In this document: positions 9,345 to 21,096 of the stretch, piece after piece
Position numbering within the stretch: the first letter of the stretch is position 1
How the letters are laid out: each line of letters starts with the position of its first letter
Origin: Galdieria sulphuraria
Taxonomy: Eukaryota > Rhodophyta > Bangiophyceae > Galdieriales > Galdieriaceae
DNA: 64,000 bases
NCBI RefSeq assembly: GCF_000341285.1
Contig: NW_005178470.1
Coordinates: 1-64,000, forward strand
Direction of reading: 5' to 3'
Program-made: the position numbers and the translations under genes
The notes under the pieces: generated by a model
What the model was told of the DNA's origin: nothing
Seen by the model: only the letters and a program-made list of their open reading frames with translations
Databases searched by the model: none

Positions 9345-12300
9345 TCAAATAGACTCTCTTTTTTCCATTGACAAGTTTTTTTCATCTCCCATAGAATGAA
9401 TGTCACTTCTTTGTACCGATGTTCTTCGTTCATCATTTCGTCGAGTGGAAATTTCACGAATAGTATCTAAAAGAAGAACAAACGAATATCTGTCTTCTTG
9501 TGCTGTCTGCAGCTGTGGAAATTTAGTTAAAATTTCTTCATAGCATCGCTCCGCATATTTCACAGACAACTTACGAGCAAGAGGAATCAGGATATGGTCA
9601 GTAGCATTTTTCACAGAATCCACAGCAACTTTATAATTCTCATCGATGTTCAATGACAAACTGAGGAAGAAAGAAATAAATGATGCCAACTCTTGGAGTT
9701 GATCAATACGAATAAATCTATGGCTGAGCTCACTAGAAATAGTCTTTAGCTGCTTCACTTCAGAAGGAAAGTGTCTAAGATATTCAAGTAGTCCTCTAGC
9801 AATATCTTCATGGTTGGCTCGCTTTAACCAGCGCTTCCCAATACTCTGAATATTTGGATCTGTGATGGCTAAAAGAGAAAAGGATAGGCATCGAAAGGGC
9901 GAAGGAAAGTCTTCAAATTCGCTAACCTGTGCATAGCAACGAAAAAAATGAAACATTCCAATATCCTCACTTCCTTCAAAAATTGTCTTCTGAACCAATG
10001 GCTTCGAAGCATTGCTTCCAGTGAAGTCTCTCACATTTTCGATAAAAAAGATGGAACATTTCTCTGATAAACTCGTTAAAACAGACCCCCAAAGCCTATC
10101 GTTTGAAGAATTATCCTTAGATGTACGACTCTTCACGAAGAAAAATAGTTGCAAACAACTGATCACGTTGATATATAACAGAAGCTTGTTGCAAGATTGA
10201 TCTATGAACAACATGTCCTGACATACACAATCTTGAAGTTTAAACAACTGAGCCATGTTTTTCTCAAAATGGTAACAGTCGCTTTCATTTATCGAGCAAC
10301 TTTCTTTTCCAGACCGATGCCAACTCTGGATACTACAAAAATGTGCAAGTCTCAAGAAGGACAAAACGCAGCTTTCTGATTCTAAGAAAGAGATCAGAGT
10401 TTCTGCATTTTGACACATTTCTAAAACAATTTCCAAACCACCTTCTTGAATTTCGGAGCCATATGTTATAAAAGCAAGAGCTTTCAGCAATGTTGAAGAA
10501 ATTGCTATCGTCGAAATTTTTCGAGTTGATTCGTGACGTTGATGACTGTATGTATCAAAAGCTGAGGCAAGGTCACGAAGGGATGAAACTATTTCATTAC
10601 TCAGTTGGCTAAAAACTTCTTCGGCCTCTTTCTTAAACGAGTAATCCGAAAATTGGGTCAAATGTCTTAGTGAAAGCAGACATTCCGATAGTAGCAGAAA
10701 GGATGATGAATGTCGCTCAATTAGCTCTTTGAGTTTAGTTGCAATGTCACGGATGGACTCTGGTATACAATACAGACGATACGTATCCTCATCAACTTGT
10801 CGAATAAGTGGAACCACGAAAGTCAATAACACAGGGTCCGCTTGGTTATAAGTTAAACATGAAATGATATTGTTCAGAATACTGCGACAAAGTTGCTGGA
10901 ATTTCGAGGTTTCATTAGTTTGTTGACGCCTTATGCGTTTGGATTTGTTATGGAAAGAAGACGAAACAGAGGCCATCTTAGAAGACAAATTTTGAGCGAG
11001 TTCAAGAAGAATCTTCGTAACAATTGATTTTTCTTCGTAAGAATAAAAATCATTTTGTTCTGACCGCAAGATGGTGAAATACGCTTCCCAATCTTGTAAA
11101 ACCGAAATTTCCTTACACAGGCTCTCAATACAATTAGATAGGAACGTATTCCGTAATTTCTCGTCGGAAAATAATCGAGCCAATCGAATGAGTGTTTCAG
11201 AAGACTCATTACGAGTAGCAGAATCGATATTACTAACATCATGACTCGTCAAATCTTTCACGATTTGATTGGTAATGCTCTGCGCAGCTTCTTGTACTGG
11301 CTTTCGAGTCTCAGTTGCGACAATTTTAAACAATATGTTCTTTTCCTCATCAGTTAGGCTTCCAACTTGCATCATAAGTTCCATGACTTGAACAGCATGT
11401 TGAGCAACTTGGATGTCTTTATCTTGAGTCATTTCACAGATTCGAGACCTAAATCGACGTAAAAACAACTGCATCCTGGGCCAATTTTCCTGTATTCTCA
11501 GCAAGTTCGCAACAACATGAACAGAACTCATTCGAACTTCACTTGCTTTGTCATTTAGCATCCATCCGACATATTTAAGAAAACGATCATCAAGGAAGCT
11601 TCTTGGAAGGTTCAATATCCATTCACCCAGGTAACTAATAGAAAGAGCTCTTATTTCAGGTGCAACGTCACGATAGCGTAAGACAAAGACTTTGTTGAAT
11701 ATTTTATCCAAATATTCTGCAATACTAGTTAAATTAGTTGCCTTTTCTGAAGAGGAGACACTCGTGCGTTGTTTAGAACTGGATTTGGCTTCATGAGTCT
11801 TAAAAAGAGAATGTTCACTCTTAGCTGACTCCTCGGAGCTAATAAAGCCATTACTCAAAGAAAAGCAAGACAGAGCTGCGACGAATCGGAGATTTCTGAA
11901 GTTCGACGATGTGAACAAAGACAATTGATCGACAAGACAGTTAAAGAAACCTAAAATCATTAAGACATGGAACTAAAAAGAAAAATCTTACTTTGATTAT
12001 GGATTAAACTTCGCGGTGCTATTTTTGCAAGATTCTTCCAAAAGGCCTCATAACGTGACCTGAATCTTTTGGACGCCTTATCCTTTAAAGTCAAACAAAG
12101 TCGAGCTGAAAGTATGTTTTCATCAAATGTCATCAACATCTTTTCAAGAGAAGCATCGCTCATGTCCCAGTTAGCTAGGAACTCACTTAGTTTCTTTTGC
12201 AGAGCTTCTGGCCAATTCGATGCGTTTGGAAAGAATGCAGTTCTATAAATCAAAGAATAAAGGTCTTTCAGGATATCAGTTTCTTTCCCGAGAGATATCT

Positions 12301-12676
12301 CCTCGAAGAGAGTTCTTAACAAAGCATTCACGCCATCTATTCCGCGTTGAAGTTTTACAAACAAATTTGAAGATCTGTTCTCGAAATTCTCGAGTGTAAC
12401 AATATCATTCGAGCTATTACTTTCGGAAATATTTCCTATTTTTCTTTTCTTCGAAGACGGAGGGGAATAACCGTTGACATCTGAAGTCTCGTTTTCCTGA
12501 GCTTCGTTGTTCTCCGAATCCTCAGATTGACTCTCATGAACGCTACTGCTACTATCACCTTGACTCGAAGCTTCTTCAAAATCTTCCTCTATAGTTTCTT
12601 TTACAAGATATGATGCATTCTCACTTCTTTTTTGGTCTAGTGGAGTTTCAACGTTCCTCCCTCGAAGCACAACCAT
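9345..12676 (-). CDS. SCC3: Cohesin subunit SCC3/STAG
   Basis: HEAT-repeat subunit of the cohesin ring that binds the kleisin and DNA. The conserved STAG core lies after the intron: FVLRYRDVAPEIRALSISYL, then LGEWILNLPRSFLDDRFLKY and VGWMLNDKASEVRMSSVHVV. The first exon has a Ser/Glu-rich nuclear N-terminus with SSKKRKIG, a probable nuclear signal, and a domain with NWPEALQKKLSEFLANWDM. Exons 12676-11992 and 11950-9345 are joined by a 41-base intron and encode 1096 residues, a normal length for the family. The C-terminal half is helical and little conserved. The gene lies 191 bases from the convergent glucosidase II beta stop. Confidence 0.88.
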
Positions 12677-13184
12677 CCCAAACCAGGAGCAATTAAATTA
12701 GAGCGCGCTAGAAGTTTAAAAAATTTGCCGCGCTCTTAAGTCTTTCTCATCAATCTCGTCCACGGAGATTGTTCTGCCCGTTCACTTAAAATACCAAACA
12801 GAAATACTAGTCTGCAGAAAAGCTGCACTATATACTAACCTTAAACGGTCATGGTCCTGAAAAGTTTCCCTTCTTTTGAAGTTGGATAGAGGCGTTATAT
12901 TCCTGATGCTGTATTCATTGAAGAATCTGAACTCTTTGTCATCGAAACTATTCTAATATTTCAAACAGCCACTAGAAAGACTCCTATTGCAATTCATTCT
13001 CTGAAATGAAATCCTATATGAAAGAACAACGCTTTTAATGCTTCAAAACAGACCGTTCATTTCCGTAATCTTATGACTCTTTGTCTTTTCAAACAACTGC
13101 TGTGGAAAAGCAGCAATAGCATACTTGGATGTTTTGATTAGATAGAACAGAACAGAGGACGTTGATTTCTAGTTTCTTAGGATT
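12677..13184. other. 508-base intergenic stretch upstream of SCC3
   Basis: Low-complexity A+T-rich sequence upstream of SCC3 with stops in all frames. No gene, RNA or repeat was recognised here. Confidence 0.4.
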
Positions 13185-13683
13185 TTAAAAAGCAAAGACA
13201 TTAGTTCGCATATCAAATAAAGAAGTTTTGCTCTCTTCTTTTACTGGCGGTTGTAACACATGACTTTTCAATCTACGAGACTTTTCTATAAGTGCTGAAA
13301 CAAGTATCCTTTCCAATAGTTGTGCGATATCATGAAAGGAAAACAGATTCTGTTCAACTCTACGCCGTATCTGTTGTTGAAAATAGCAATCTTTGCTGAA
13401 CCCCTGGAACAAGTTACGGCACATTCTACATTCCTTTAAAATAGCTTTGGAGGAATTTGGCCGTGGGTTTAGTACAAGAAAGTATTCTCAGAAGCATACC
13501 TTATCTGAATTTCTTTTGAGGCTGAATGTTTTGAAAAAAATCAACTACAATTGCTTTTTATAACAATCTTCATTTGGAACTAGAGTGCCCCTTCAAATCT
13601 TTCTTTGTTATGAACCTTTCTGGCTTTTTGAGTTTTGCAATTTTTCCTCTCCAAAGATTGCTGCTTTGGAGCTTGCATTCCAT
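13185..13683 (-). CDS. Doubtful small spliced gene, unknown function
   Basis: A coding-like reading ends at 13185 with a basic helical segment (QQIRRRVEQNLFSFHDIAQL and LIEKSRRLKSH). Upstream it can be joined through a plausible GTATGC...TTAAAG intron (about 13436-13499) to LKRNSDK. A less certain GTTCAT donor then leads to an ATG exon at 13683 beginning MECKLQSSNLWRGK. The resulting protein would be about 110 residues and rich in Lys/Arg. No family was recognised, and the first intron has a weak donor, so the upstream half may be wrong. The best support is that the last exon has an unbroken polar-helical composition and an in-phase junction. Confidence 0.28.
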
Positions 13684-14552
13684 ACGTTCGAAGATCGAAT
13701 GATATCTTTAAAATACTAATGAAACACAAGAAAGGTCTCCCGAGTCAAATAAAAGTAGCCAATAATTGGCCGCTTAAGATGTAAAAGGGCTATTATAGAC
13801 ACAGCAGGAACAATATTGGTTCCGTATATTACGCAACGAAACAATGTTGTCTTGTGGCATTCTATTGACTGAACTTCCAAACTGTGAGGCCATGACAGAT
13901 GTCTAAAAAATCGACTATCCCAAAAAAATTCTTCAACATGAAATAAATTTCGACTTCTTGAGGCTGTACTCAGAAAATTCACGAGACATATTCAAACTAT
14001 CTCTATTCGAGAAAAAATTGCTTATGAATGTTCCACATTACAACTATCAACGTATATGATTCTAAAGGGTTTCCCAAGTTCGGTTCCAACGGTTGGCTAA
14101 ATTTTTTAGCCTTGCTTTTGTCAGAATTGAAAACCGACACTTCAAGTTCCTTCAAAGCCTATAGATATCCTCAAAGAAGACTCTTTCAAAGTTATGAAAG
14201 AACCACGCATTAGAATCTTGCTCCTCAAAAATTCAGATAATCTTTGCTGCAAAACTTGAGTAACCACTGGTAAGGTAAGAAAGACATCAAAGTGGACAAA
14301 GTAGTGAAACAGGACTCCTTTGCTTTTTAGAATTTGAACAAAAGAAAATATGGCAGACCAAAAACGAGCTCAGCCAATAATCAAAAAAAACCGAGTAGAA
14401 AAATACAAATTCAATAAGCCCAACGTTATGTTATAAAGAAAAAGAGTCTCAAAGTTCCTTTGAAACAGTTCCAAATCAACCAGTTCTACGAATTGACGCA
14501 AATTGCTTTCAAAGCCTCGTAATTAAGTTGTCAGGTGTCTTTGCTCCTTTTC
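13684..14552. other. 869-base intergenic stretch
   Basis: Upstream of the DNAJC11 gene. It holds an 88-codon minus-strand frame at 13716-13982 without a normal ATG and a short plus-strand ATG frame at about 14350 (28 codons, MADQKRAQPIIKKN...). Neither has support as a gene. No RNA gene or repeat was recognised. Confidence 0.35.
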
Positions 14553-16544
14553 ATGACGAAGCCAAGTGAGTCCTCGGAAGACTATGACTTTGATCCATAC
14601 CTTATTCTAAACGTTGCGCGGAACTGTGGACCGGAAGAAATTAAGAATGCTTATCGAAGACTTTGCCAGACATATCACCCTGATAAACACTTGTCGCCAG
14701 ACTTGAAAAAAAAGGTTGCCTTTGAAACTCTTTACAGAGTTCTTACTTACCATACAACTAGGCCACTGAACGATTTACTGTTTTAAACGAGGCGTTTGAA
14801 ATTCTTTCGGATCCTGAGAAGCGACGGATCTACGACGAGTTTGGAATGGAAGGAATCCGAGCGGTTTCGAACTCTTTGGTGAAATATGAAGACATTAAGG
14901 CTCGTTTTCAGCAAAGCGGTCGTGTAACAGGAGGCTCTTATCAGAAGGACAATTCTTTTATTGTCCAAAATACGTGAGTGCGGTGAAAGTTTTCTTTGTT
15001 GAAGCGTGTCTTAAACACCAAGTTAGAGCTGAGGTTCTTATTGACGCAACAGGTATTGCTGTGATTCTCGAGGATCTTTCTGAGGAAGAAGATTACTTTG
15101 TTGCACCTTTTGCAGTTTCACAGCTGTCACTTGCAACTCGTGCTACTGTTGTTTTGAGTAGGAAGGTATGAAATTCTTTTGGACTGCTGTGTCGCTAAGA
15201 CTGTCTTCAAATAGGATTTCTTGACTTTCCAATATCATATCCAAAGTAGAAGAAAAATGTCAACTCATGGTTTAACCATAACCACACGCAGACAATTTTC
15301 TTCTAATTCCTACGGAGAGATATCTTATATCATTTCTAGTCAGCGTTCTTTGCTTGAAGGTGTTTTTTCATGGAAACTTTGGAGGAGACTTTCTGAACGA
15401 AGGTATTTCATTATTTCTTATTCATCATTCATCAACGTAAAATATATTTTAGTACGGGTATGATCGAGGGCAGTTACTCATCCGTTCAAGCTCAACCTTT
15501 GCTTGCAGTCACAAATACTCGCCAGCTAAGTCCAAATACTAGCGCACAGTTGACTTGGACTGCAGGTTTGGCTCCCGGTGTACTATTTGCATTTCAAAAT
15601 TCACAAGACAGTGGAACTGCAACAGGCTCAATGAAACTTGGTATGTTGGACACTTCAGTATCTTTTGGATATAGGAAACTAGTGGGCCAGAATGGTCACT
15701 GGAAGGCTCGGGGTCGCTGGAGCATTCGTGGTTGGGAGTTGGAAGTTGGAATCGGCCGGGACTTGTTTTCCTATGAAGCTGCATGGTCCGTTAGTGTAAG
15801 AGTTGGACTAGACGGAATTATTTTGAAGTGCAAAGTGGGGCGAAGTGGTCATCAACTTCAGCTGCCAATATTGGTTGTGGCGCATCCGTCTCCATTGTTA
15901 GCGATAGCAACATCCTTAGTCACATCTTCCTTGTTTACATTAATTCAAAGAGGAATAATAGCTCCGTATCAGTACAAAATGGATGCAAGACGAAAGCAAA
16001 AGGAAAAGGAAGAAAGATTGGAGAAGAGAATGAAGGAGAGAAACGATGCGTTGACCGCATTAGAACTAATGAAGCCCGCTGTCGAACGCTGTCGCAGCCG
16101 AGAAGAGAATGTACCGGGAGGTGGTCTTATCATTATAAGAGCTTTATACGGATCAAGCAGGGAAATCAGTATTCTGTCGATTGATAGCACGCTAGAGGTA
16201 TGCATTTTCTCGAGAATTCTATTTTTGTATATTGAAAAGGTTTCAATCAGAATACAGAGCAAGTTGCCGATGTATCAGACGCCCTTCAATACTTTGTGGA
16301 AGACTCCCGTTTGACCCTATACGCAACAACGAAGGCTAGACTCATGGGCTTTTGGGATCCTACCATTGATAGTGATGAGAAGAAAGTGTTGCATGTAAGA
16401 TATGAATGGAAATTTCGGGTTTGAATTTGTAACTCTTTTTTTAAGATCTGGTATAAATTCAAGAATGCTCTCCACGAATGTGAAGTTGATGATTTCCTTC
16501 CAGTGGAATTGCCATTGCTGTCGCATCGAGTCGGAAGCTGCTGA
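14553..16544 (+). CDS. DNAJC11: DNAJC11-type J protein (mitochondrial)
   Basis: Begins with a J domain (residues about 10-85) containing the HPD motif (CQTYHPDKH) and the DNAJC11-like sequence SPDLKKK. The C-terminal DUF3395 region matches human DNAJC11 by eye: GGGLIIIRALYG, then LQYFVEDSRLTLYATTKARL, GFWDP and IWYKFKNALH. A hydrophobic segment (LAIATSLVTSSLFTLI) precedes a charged coiled coil, as in the family. Human DNAJC11 associates with the mitochondrial MICOS/SAM bridge; the same site is inferred here. Seven exons (14553-14714, 14762-14973, 15027-15165, 15215-15402, 15453-16197, 16251-16394, 16446-16544; introns 47-53 bases) give 562 residues, matching the usual length. Confidence 0.88.
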
Positions 16545-16573
16545 TGCGATTCTGCTCGTCATTGAAGAACTTC

Positions 16574-17827
16574 TTACAGTTCATCCATTAACAAGTTTCT
16601 ACCCTTTCCTTTCCTTTGTGTGTTGAGAGATATGAAGTTTTGGCGCTGCTTGCTGGAATACGGTGTCATTGTCATGCTGTCTTTGTAGGCCTTCAACGGA
16701 GACTGTTGTCTTGAAGAATTAGACATACCAGAGTTTTCTTTATCGGACAATGTAGTATTTACAGTATCGTTCGTGGGCCCTGAGTTACTATTGTAGTTCA
16801 AAGAGTCTCTCTTGCTGTGAGTTTCTTGATGGTTATCTGTCGATAAATTTTGGCAACTGCTTCGTAGTCTTGAAGATGAAGATATTTCAGCCAAATCTAT
16901 ATCTTCGACATCAGATTCACTGAATTGAAAACTTTCAGGGTCCAAACAATTGATGTTCGAGTCTTCGAGGAATGCTGAAGTAGATGAGGCAATTGTTGTA
17001 GAAACGGATAAGCTTGAAGTTGTTTCTTGTTTGGTGAGTTCATACACAGTTATTTTCACAATTTTGTTTGCAATTTGCCATTCACAGTTGTTCATTCTCG
17101 AAAGTTTTTCAGAGAAATATGCACTAAGAAATGTCTTCATCACCGTGAAACTCATTTCAATCTTTTCGACATAAGACGGATAGTGCTTCTGAAGTTGTAG
17201 ATATAAAAATCTAGACAGAAAGGAGAGAAAATGTATCTCTGTTAGCATCAGCAGCTTCATCAAAAAAAGGGAAAATTTCATGCAAGTTGCAGCTAATGTT
17301 ACAAGGCACAATATTACTGTCTTCCATCTGCGGCTTTTTGCCATTTTGTTGAGCAGTTTGACTATTTCTACCAAGACCTTTCTCAAGGGTATTTTTGCTT
17401 TTCTTAAACCGTTTAACAAAGAAACCAAACATTTGTATAACACAGCAGCTGCTTGCCTAATAAATGATTTGAATAGCTTCATGAAGTTACCACAAACACT
17501 CCTTAGGTAACCATTCAGTTGCAAGATGGACTCATTCTTAGAAGTTGTTGTTTCACTCAGTCTCTTGCTTCTTCTACTTCGTAACTGTTGAGAAAACTCA
17601 CTAGATGATGACTCTTGACATTTAAACAAATTTTGGTGATATTTCTTTAAAGGAAACGAGTCAAGTTTCCCTACAATAGCAGAGTTTGGTTGAGTTTCGT
17701 TTGTCACTGTGGATATACTATATCGGGCAGTATACTTGTTCGAGTTGTCAGAAACTTCTTTAGAGACTTGTTTCTTTGTGTCCGTTACTTTGAATTCTGG
17801 TATAGTATTATTCGTGATGATCTTCAT
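16574..17827 (-). CDS. Unknown membrane-associated protein
   Basis: Single exon of 417 residues with no family recognised. The N-terminal 110 residues and the C-terminal 150 are polar, rich in Ser/Thr/Asn and probably disordered. The middle (about 110-240) is amphipathic then hydrophobic, with WKTVILCLVTLAATCMKFSL and FLMKLLMLTEIHFLSFLSRF, enough for one or two membrane segments or a hairpin. Basic residues before the hydrophobic part (KMAKSRRWK) favour a cytosolic N-terminus. The chain ends NLLMDEL; xDEL is close to, but not, the canonical K/HDEL signal. It ends 29 bases from the convergent DNAJC11 stop. A lipid-droplet or ER hairpin protein is only a guess. Confidence 0.6.
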   Translation of the reverse strand: MKIITNNTIPEFKVTDTKKQVSKEVSDNSNKYTARYSISTVTNETQPNSAIVGKLDSFPLKKYHQNLFKCQESSSSEFSQQLRSRRSKRLSETTTSKNESILQLNGYLRSVCGNFMKLFKSFIRQAAAVLYKCLVSLLNGLRKAKIPLRKVLVEIVKLLNKMAKSRRWKTVILCLVTLAATCMKFSLFLMKLLMLTEIHFLSFLSRFLYLQLQKHYPSYVEKIEMSFTVMKTFLSAYFSEKLSRMNNCEWQIANKIVKITVYELTKQETTSSLSVSTTIASSTSAFLEDSNINCLDPESFQFSESDVEDIDLAEISSSSRLRSSCQNLSTDNHQETHSKRDSLNYNSNSGPTNDTVNTTLSDKENSGMSNSSRQQSPLKAYKDSMTMTPYSSKQRQNFISLNTQRKGKGRNLLMDEL

Positions 17828-18228
17828 TCAAAAAGCAAAAATTTAAAAATTGAAGCCAATCGATGAAACACGTCATCATCATCCCTAAGACTGACTCCCC
17901 ATAATATTCCATTTCAACCTTTGTGAACAAAAGTTCGTTGAAACTGTGAATACAAACTAGATATTGATTGTCACTTGAGTCACAATTGTTGAGCTATTAT
18001 CTACTATAAGAATTGCTGTTGTATTTGTGATTACAGAATATGTACGAAACTTGCACAAAAATGAAGAATAACTGACAATTTCACATATCCTCGATTAAAG
18101 CTATGAATCGATGAAATTTCCAAAAGTATACGACTACTCGCATGTAGGTTGTCGGACTTAAAATGGAACAACTTACTGTCATTTTGAATCTGCCACTGAA
18201 ATATCAAAGCCTCTTCAAAGTATTAGTA
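17828..18228. other. 401-base intergenic stretch
   Basis: Between the start of the unknown gene at 17827 and the stop of the histone deacetylase, both on the minus strand. It is A+T-rich; nothing recognisable was seen. It should contain the upstream gene's promoter and the deacetylase 3' end. Confidence 0.35.
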
Positions 18229-19900
18229 TCATTCTGCCAAACTTTTGGCTTCCATCTTCGAGTGAGACTGCTCTATCTCTCTCTCAGTTCTATCCTTCTC
18301 CATTACTTGTGTTTCTCGTTCCACAAGTCTGCGATTTTTTCGTATACTCGGCAAAGCACCTAAATCTTCCTCATCTGAATCTTCAAACTCACAAGGATGC
18401 TCTGTTCTTCTTTCCTTTTGCCTCACTGTTTCTCTGATATCAGCGTACTTGGTTTCTTCCTCGTCCAATTCTTTTTCGTGCAATCTCTCTAAACCCTTAT
18501 ATGAATTCGGAGTCTCTTGAAAAGGTACACTGGGTACAGGAGTTAAATGTCTGAGAATCTACAACAAATTGGACCAAAACTAAGATTTGAAGAAACTACT
18601 AACCTCGAATGTCCTCGCCTTTATGTTTTCAATGTATTCACGTGTGTTGCGATTCTCCATATTACTTGGATGGATTTGAATACGGAATTCCGGACCATAA
18701 TATTCTAAGTACTCATTGTAAGGTATATCTTCTTGAATCTCCAGATTGAGCGCTCGGGAAGTCTCGTATGCCCAGCATCGTGCAACGTTGCGAATTGTAT
18801 AGCCACCTCCACCTAACATCAGTATAGGAACATTGTATTTTTTAAAAAAATCGATACAGTGGCTATGACCAGCAATAGTTAGATTAAAACAGCCTAGACG
18901 GTCTCCAGAAAGCGAATCTGCGCCACCCTGTAAAACCACAGCTCCAGGCTGATACCATTCCTATGTTACATATAAGTAATGTGCTTATAACTTAAAGGAT
19001 TTCCGATACCATCACTTTAGTCATAACTGCATCAAATATTTCTCGATGTGACTCGTCATCCATACCATCATAAAGCGGAATATTAAGGGAATAATATTTC
19101 CCTGGACCATAGCCAATATCACCAATATCTCCAGTTCCTGGAAAGTAGTCTCCAAATTTATGAAAAGAGCAAGTCATAACGCGATCAGTGGTATAGAAAG
19201 CTTCTTCTACACCATCACCGTGGTGAATATCGATATCAGCATAAAGAACTCTTGTATGGCATTTCAAAAGTTCTAGAATGCCAAGCACACAATCGTTAAC
19301 ATAACAAAAACCAGATGCTTCCGACATTTTTGCGTGGTGTAAGCCACCGGACCAATTAATTGCTATATCTGCTCGGCCAGAGTTCAACTCCGAAGCGGCA
19401 GCTAAGGACCCGCCTGCAGAAATCTGACAAAACTCCCATAAACCGTCAAAAACGGGACAATCTTCACATACGTTGACTTTCAAAAACAAAAGTCAAAATA
19501 CTTGCTTTTTAATTTGTCCGTACTTACACTTTCTTATGCTTGAGTTCATATCCCAAACCTTTTCAGGACTGGCACTTTTCAAAAAATTGATATAACTGTC
19601 CGAGTGGAAACGAGTAATATCTTTTTCAGATGCTCGTGGAGGTCTCTATTATAAAGTAAAGCATAGGAAAAATCGTACACCATCCTTAACTGACCTGAAC
19701 TGCCATATGTTTGAACATGCCATAAGCCGCAATCAAAGCGTGCGTCATTCTCATTCGATGAGGTTTCATAGGATGGCCTTGGCTATAGTAGTAATTTCCA
19801 ACATCCGCTATACATCTTTAGGTTTGAATTCAAAAAAGTGTGGAAGGAACTCCTTACGGTCATAATAGTAAGATACTCTTCTCTTCCCGTTGGTCAACAT
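18229..19900 (-). CDS. Class I histone deacetylase (RPD3/HDAC1-3 type)
   Basis: Zinc-dependent lysine deacetylase acting on histones in the nucleus. The catalytic domain shows [78 protein letters not shown] and [16 protein letters not shown], which include the catalytic His pair and the zinc ligands. The C-terminal tail is charged ([20 protein letters not shown]). Six exons (19900-19858, 19807-19695, 19645-19528, 19476-19010, 18960-18604, 18558-18229) with introns of 45-51 bases give 475 residues. It is head to head with alpha-SNAP, with only 40 bases between the two ATGs. Confidence 0.95.
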
Positions 19901-19940
19901 TTTCGATCTTTCAATCAATTCGTCAAAACTTGAAAGAGGG

Positions 19941-20861
19941 ATGAGCGGATCTTACACTTCCGTAAGAAGCGTCAATGAAAATGATGGAGACGAACTCTTC
20001 TCGAAAGCTGAGAAGAAGGCTAAGAGTGCCAAAGCTTCCGGGTTTCGAAGCATTCTTGGGCTGGGAGGCAACGCAGCTAAGGTGGAAGAAGCAGCTGAAC
20101 TATTTGTGAAGGCAGGAAACACGTTTAAACTAGCCAAAGCTTGGCAGAAAGCAGGTGATGCATACATGCGTGCTGCAGAAAACTATGCCCAGCTTCCGGA
20201 CTTAAGCTTCGAGGCAGCATCGAAGTTTGCGGACGCAGCTCGTTGTTTGAAAAATGTAAATTCCGAAGACGCTATCGTTGCTATGCAGAGGGCTATGGAA
20301 ATGTACACGAAAGAAGCACGCTTCCAACAGGGCGCTAAAACTTGTCGTGAAATTGCGGAACTATATGAGACCATGGGTGAGACAAGTAAAGCAGCTGAGT
20401 CATATGAGCAAGCAGCTGATCTGTATGACGGTGAAGATGCCAAGAGCCATGCAAATCAATGTCACACAAAAGTTGCGGAGTTTGCTGCACTTGCTGGAGA
20501 CTTTAACCGTGCTATTGATTTGTTTGAAAAGGTTGCCACCGTATCTCTTGAAAACAAGTTGCTTCGGTATGGTGCCAAAGAGTACCTGCTTCGAGCTGGG
20601 CTTTGTAGAGTTTGCCTTGGAGATGAAGTTGGAGCTTCACGTGCGTTAGAAAAGTACAAGTCTTTGGATTCCAGTTTCAACGACAGTCGTGAAGCTAAGC
20701 TGCTCGAAAGAGTAATCTTAGCAGTTCAAGAAAATGACGAAGAAGCATTCACAGATGCCGTTGCAGAGTATGATTCTTTATCGAAGCTTGATGCCTGGAA
20801 GACTTCGATCTTATTGAAAATTAAGAAGAACCTAAAGGCTCAGGATGAAGATTTGACGTAA
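19941..20861 (+). CDS. Alpha-SNAP, NSF attachment protein
   Basis: Adaptor that brings the NSF ATPase to SNARE complexes after membrane fusion. Intronless, 306 residues, the usual length. The TPR-like helical solenoid shows KAEKKAKSA, LFVKAGNTFKLAKAWQKAGD, SYEQAADLYDGEDAKSHANQ and YLLRAGLCRVCLGD. The acidic C-terminus after LDAWKTSILLKIKKNLK matches the NSF-binding end. The ATG at 19941 (MSGSYTSVRS) is used; the in-frame upstream TTG is not needed. It shares a 40-base divergent promoter region with the deacetylase. Gamma-SNAP is less likely given the close match to alpha-type signatures. Confidence 0.93.
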   Translation: MSGSYTSVRSVNENDGDELFSKAEKKAKSAKASGFRSILGLGGNAAKVEEAAELFVKAGNTFKLAKAWQKAGDAYMRAAENYAQLPDLSFEAASKFADAARCLKNVNSEDAIVAMQRAMEMYTKEARFQQGAKTCREIAELYETMGETSKAAESYEQAADLYDGEDAKSHANQCHTKVAEFAALAGDFNRAIDLFEKVATVSLENKLLRYGAKEYLLRAGLCRVCLGDEVGASRALEKYKSLDSSFNDSREAKLLERVILAVQENDEEAFTDAVAEYDSLSKLDAWKTSILLKIKKNLKAQDEDLT

Positions 20862-21096
20862 CTTTCATTACAGGGAGTCATATGAAACGGTTTCAAAATA
20901 TCTTAATTTTTCATGTATTGTATCTTTTTTGTTAAAGGTTTTTTTTACTTTTCGACTAGATAAAGTGCCTTTCATGTATACAGAAAAGTGTCACTGGAAA
21001 AGCAACTATTGCGCTTTGCCTACCCAATTACGGCTTTAAGATGAAGTGTCAAGAACGAATTCAAATTTGTTCTCCGAAATTGTGGAATTTCAGTGA

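Noticed and set aside
13716-13982. 88-codon minus-strand frame
   Set aside because: It has no normal start codon, no family resemblance and no fitting splice sites.
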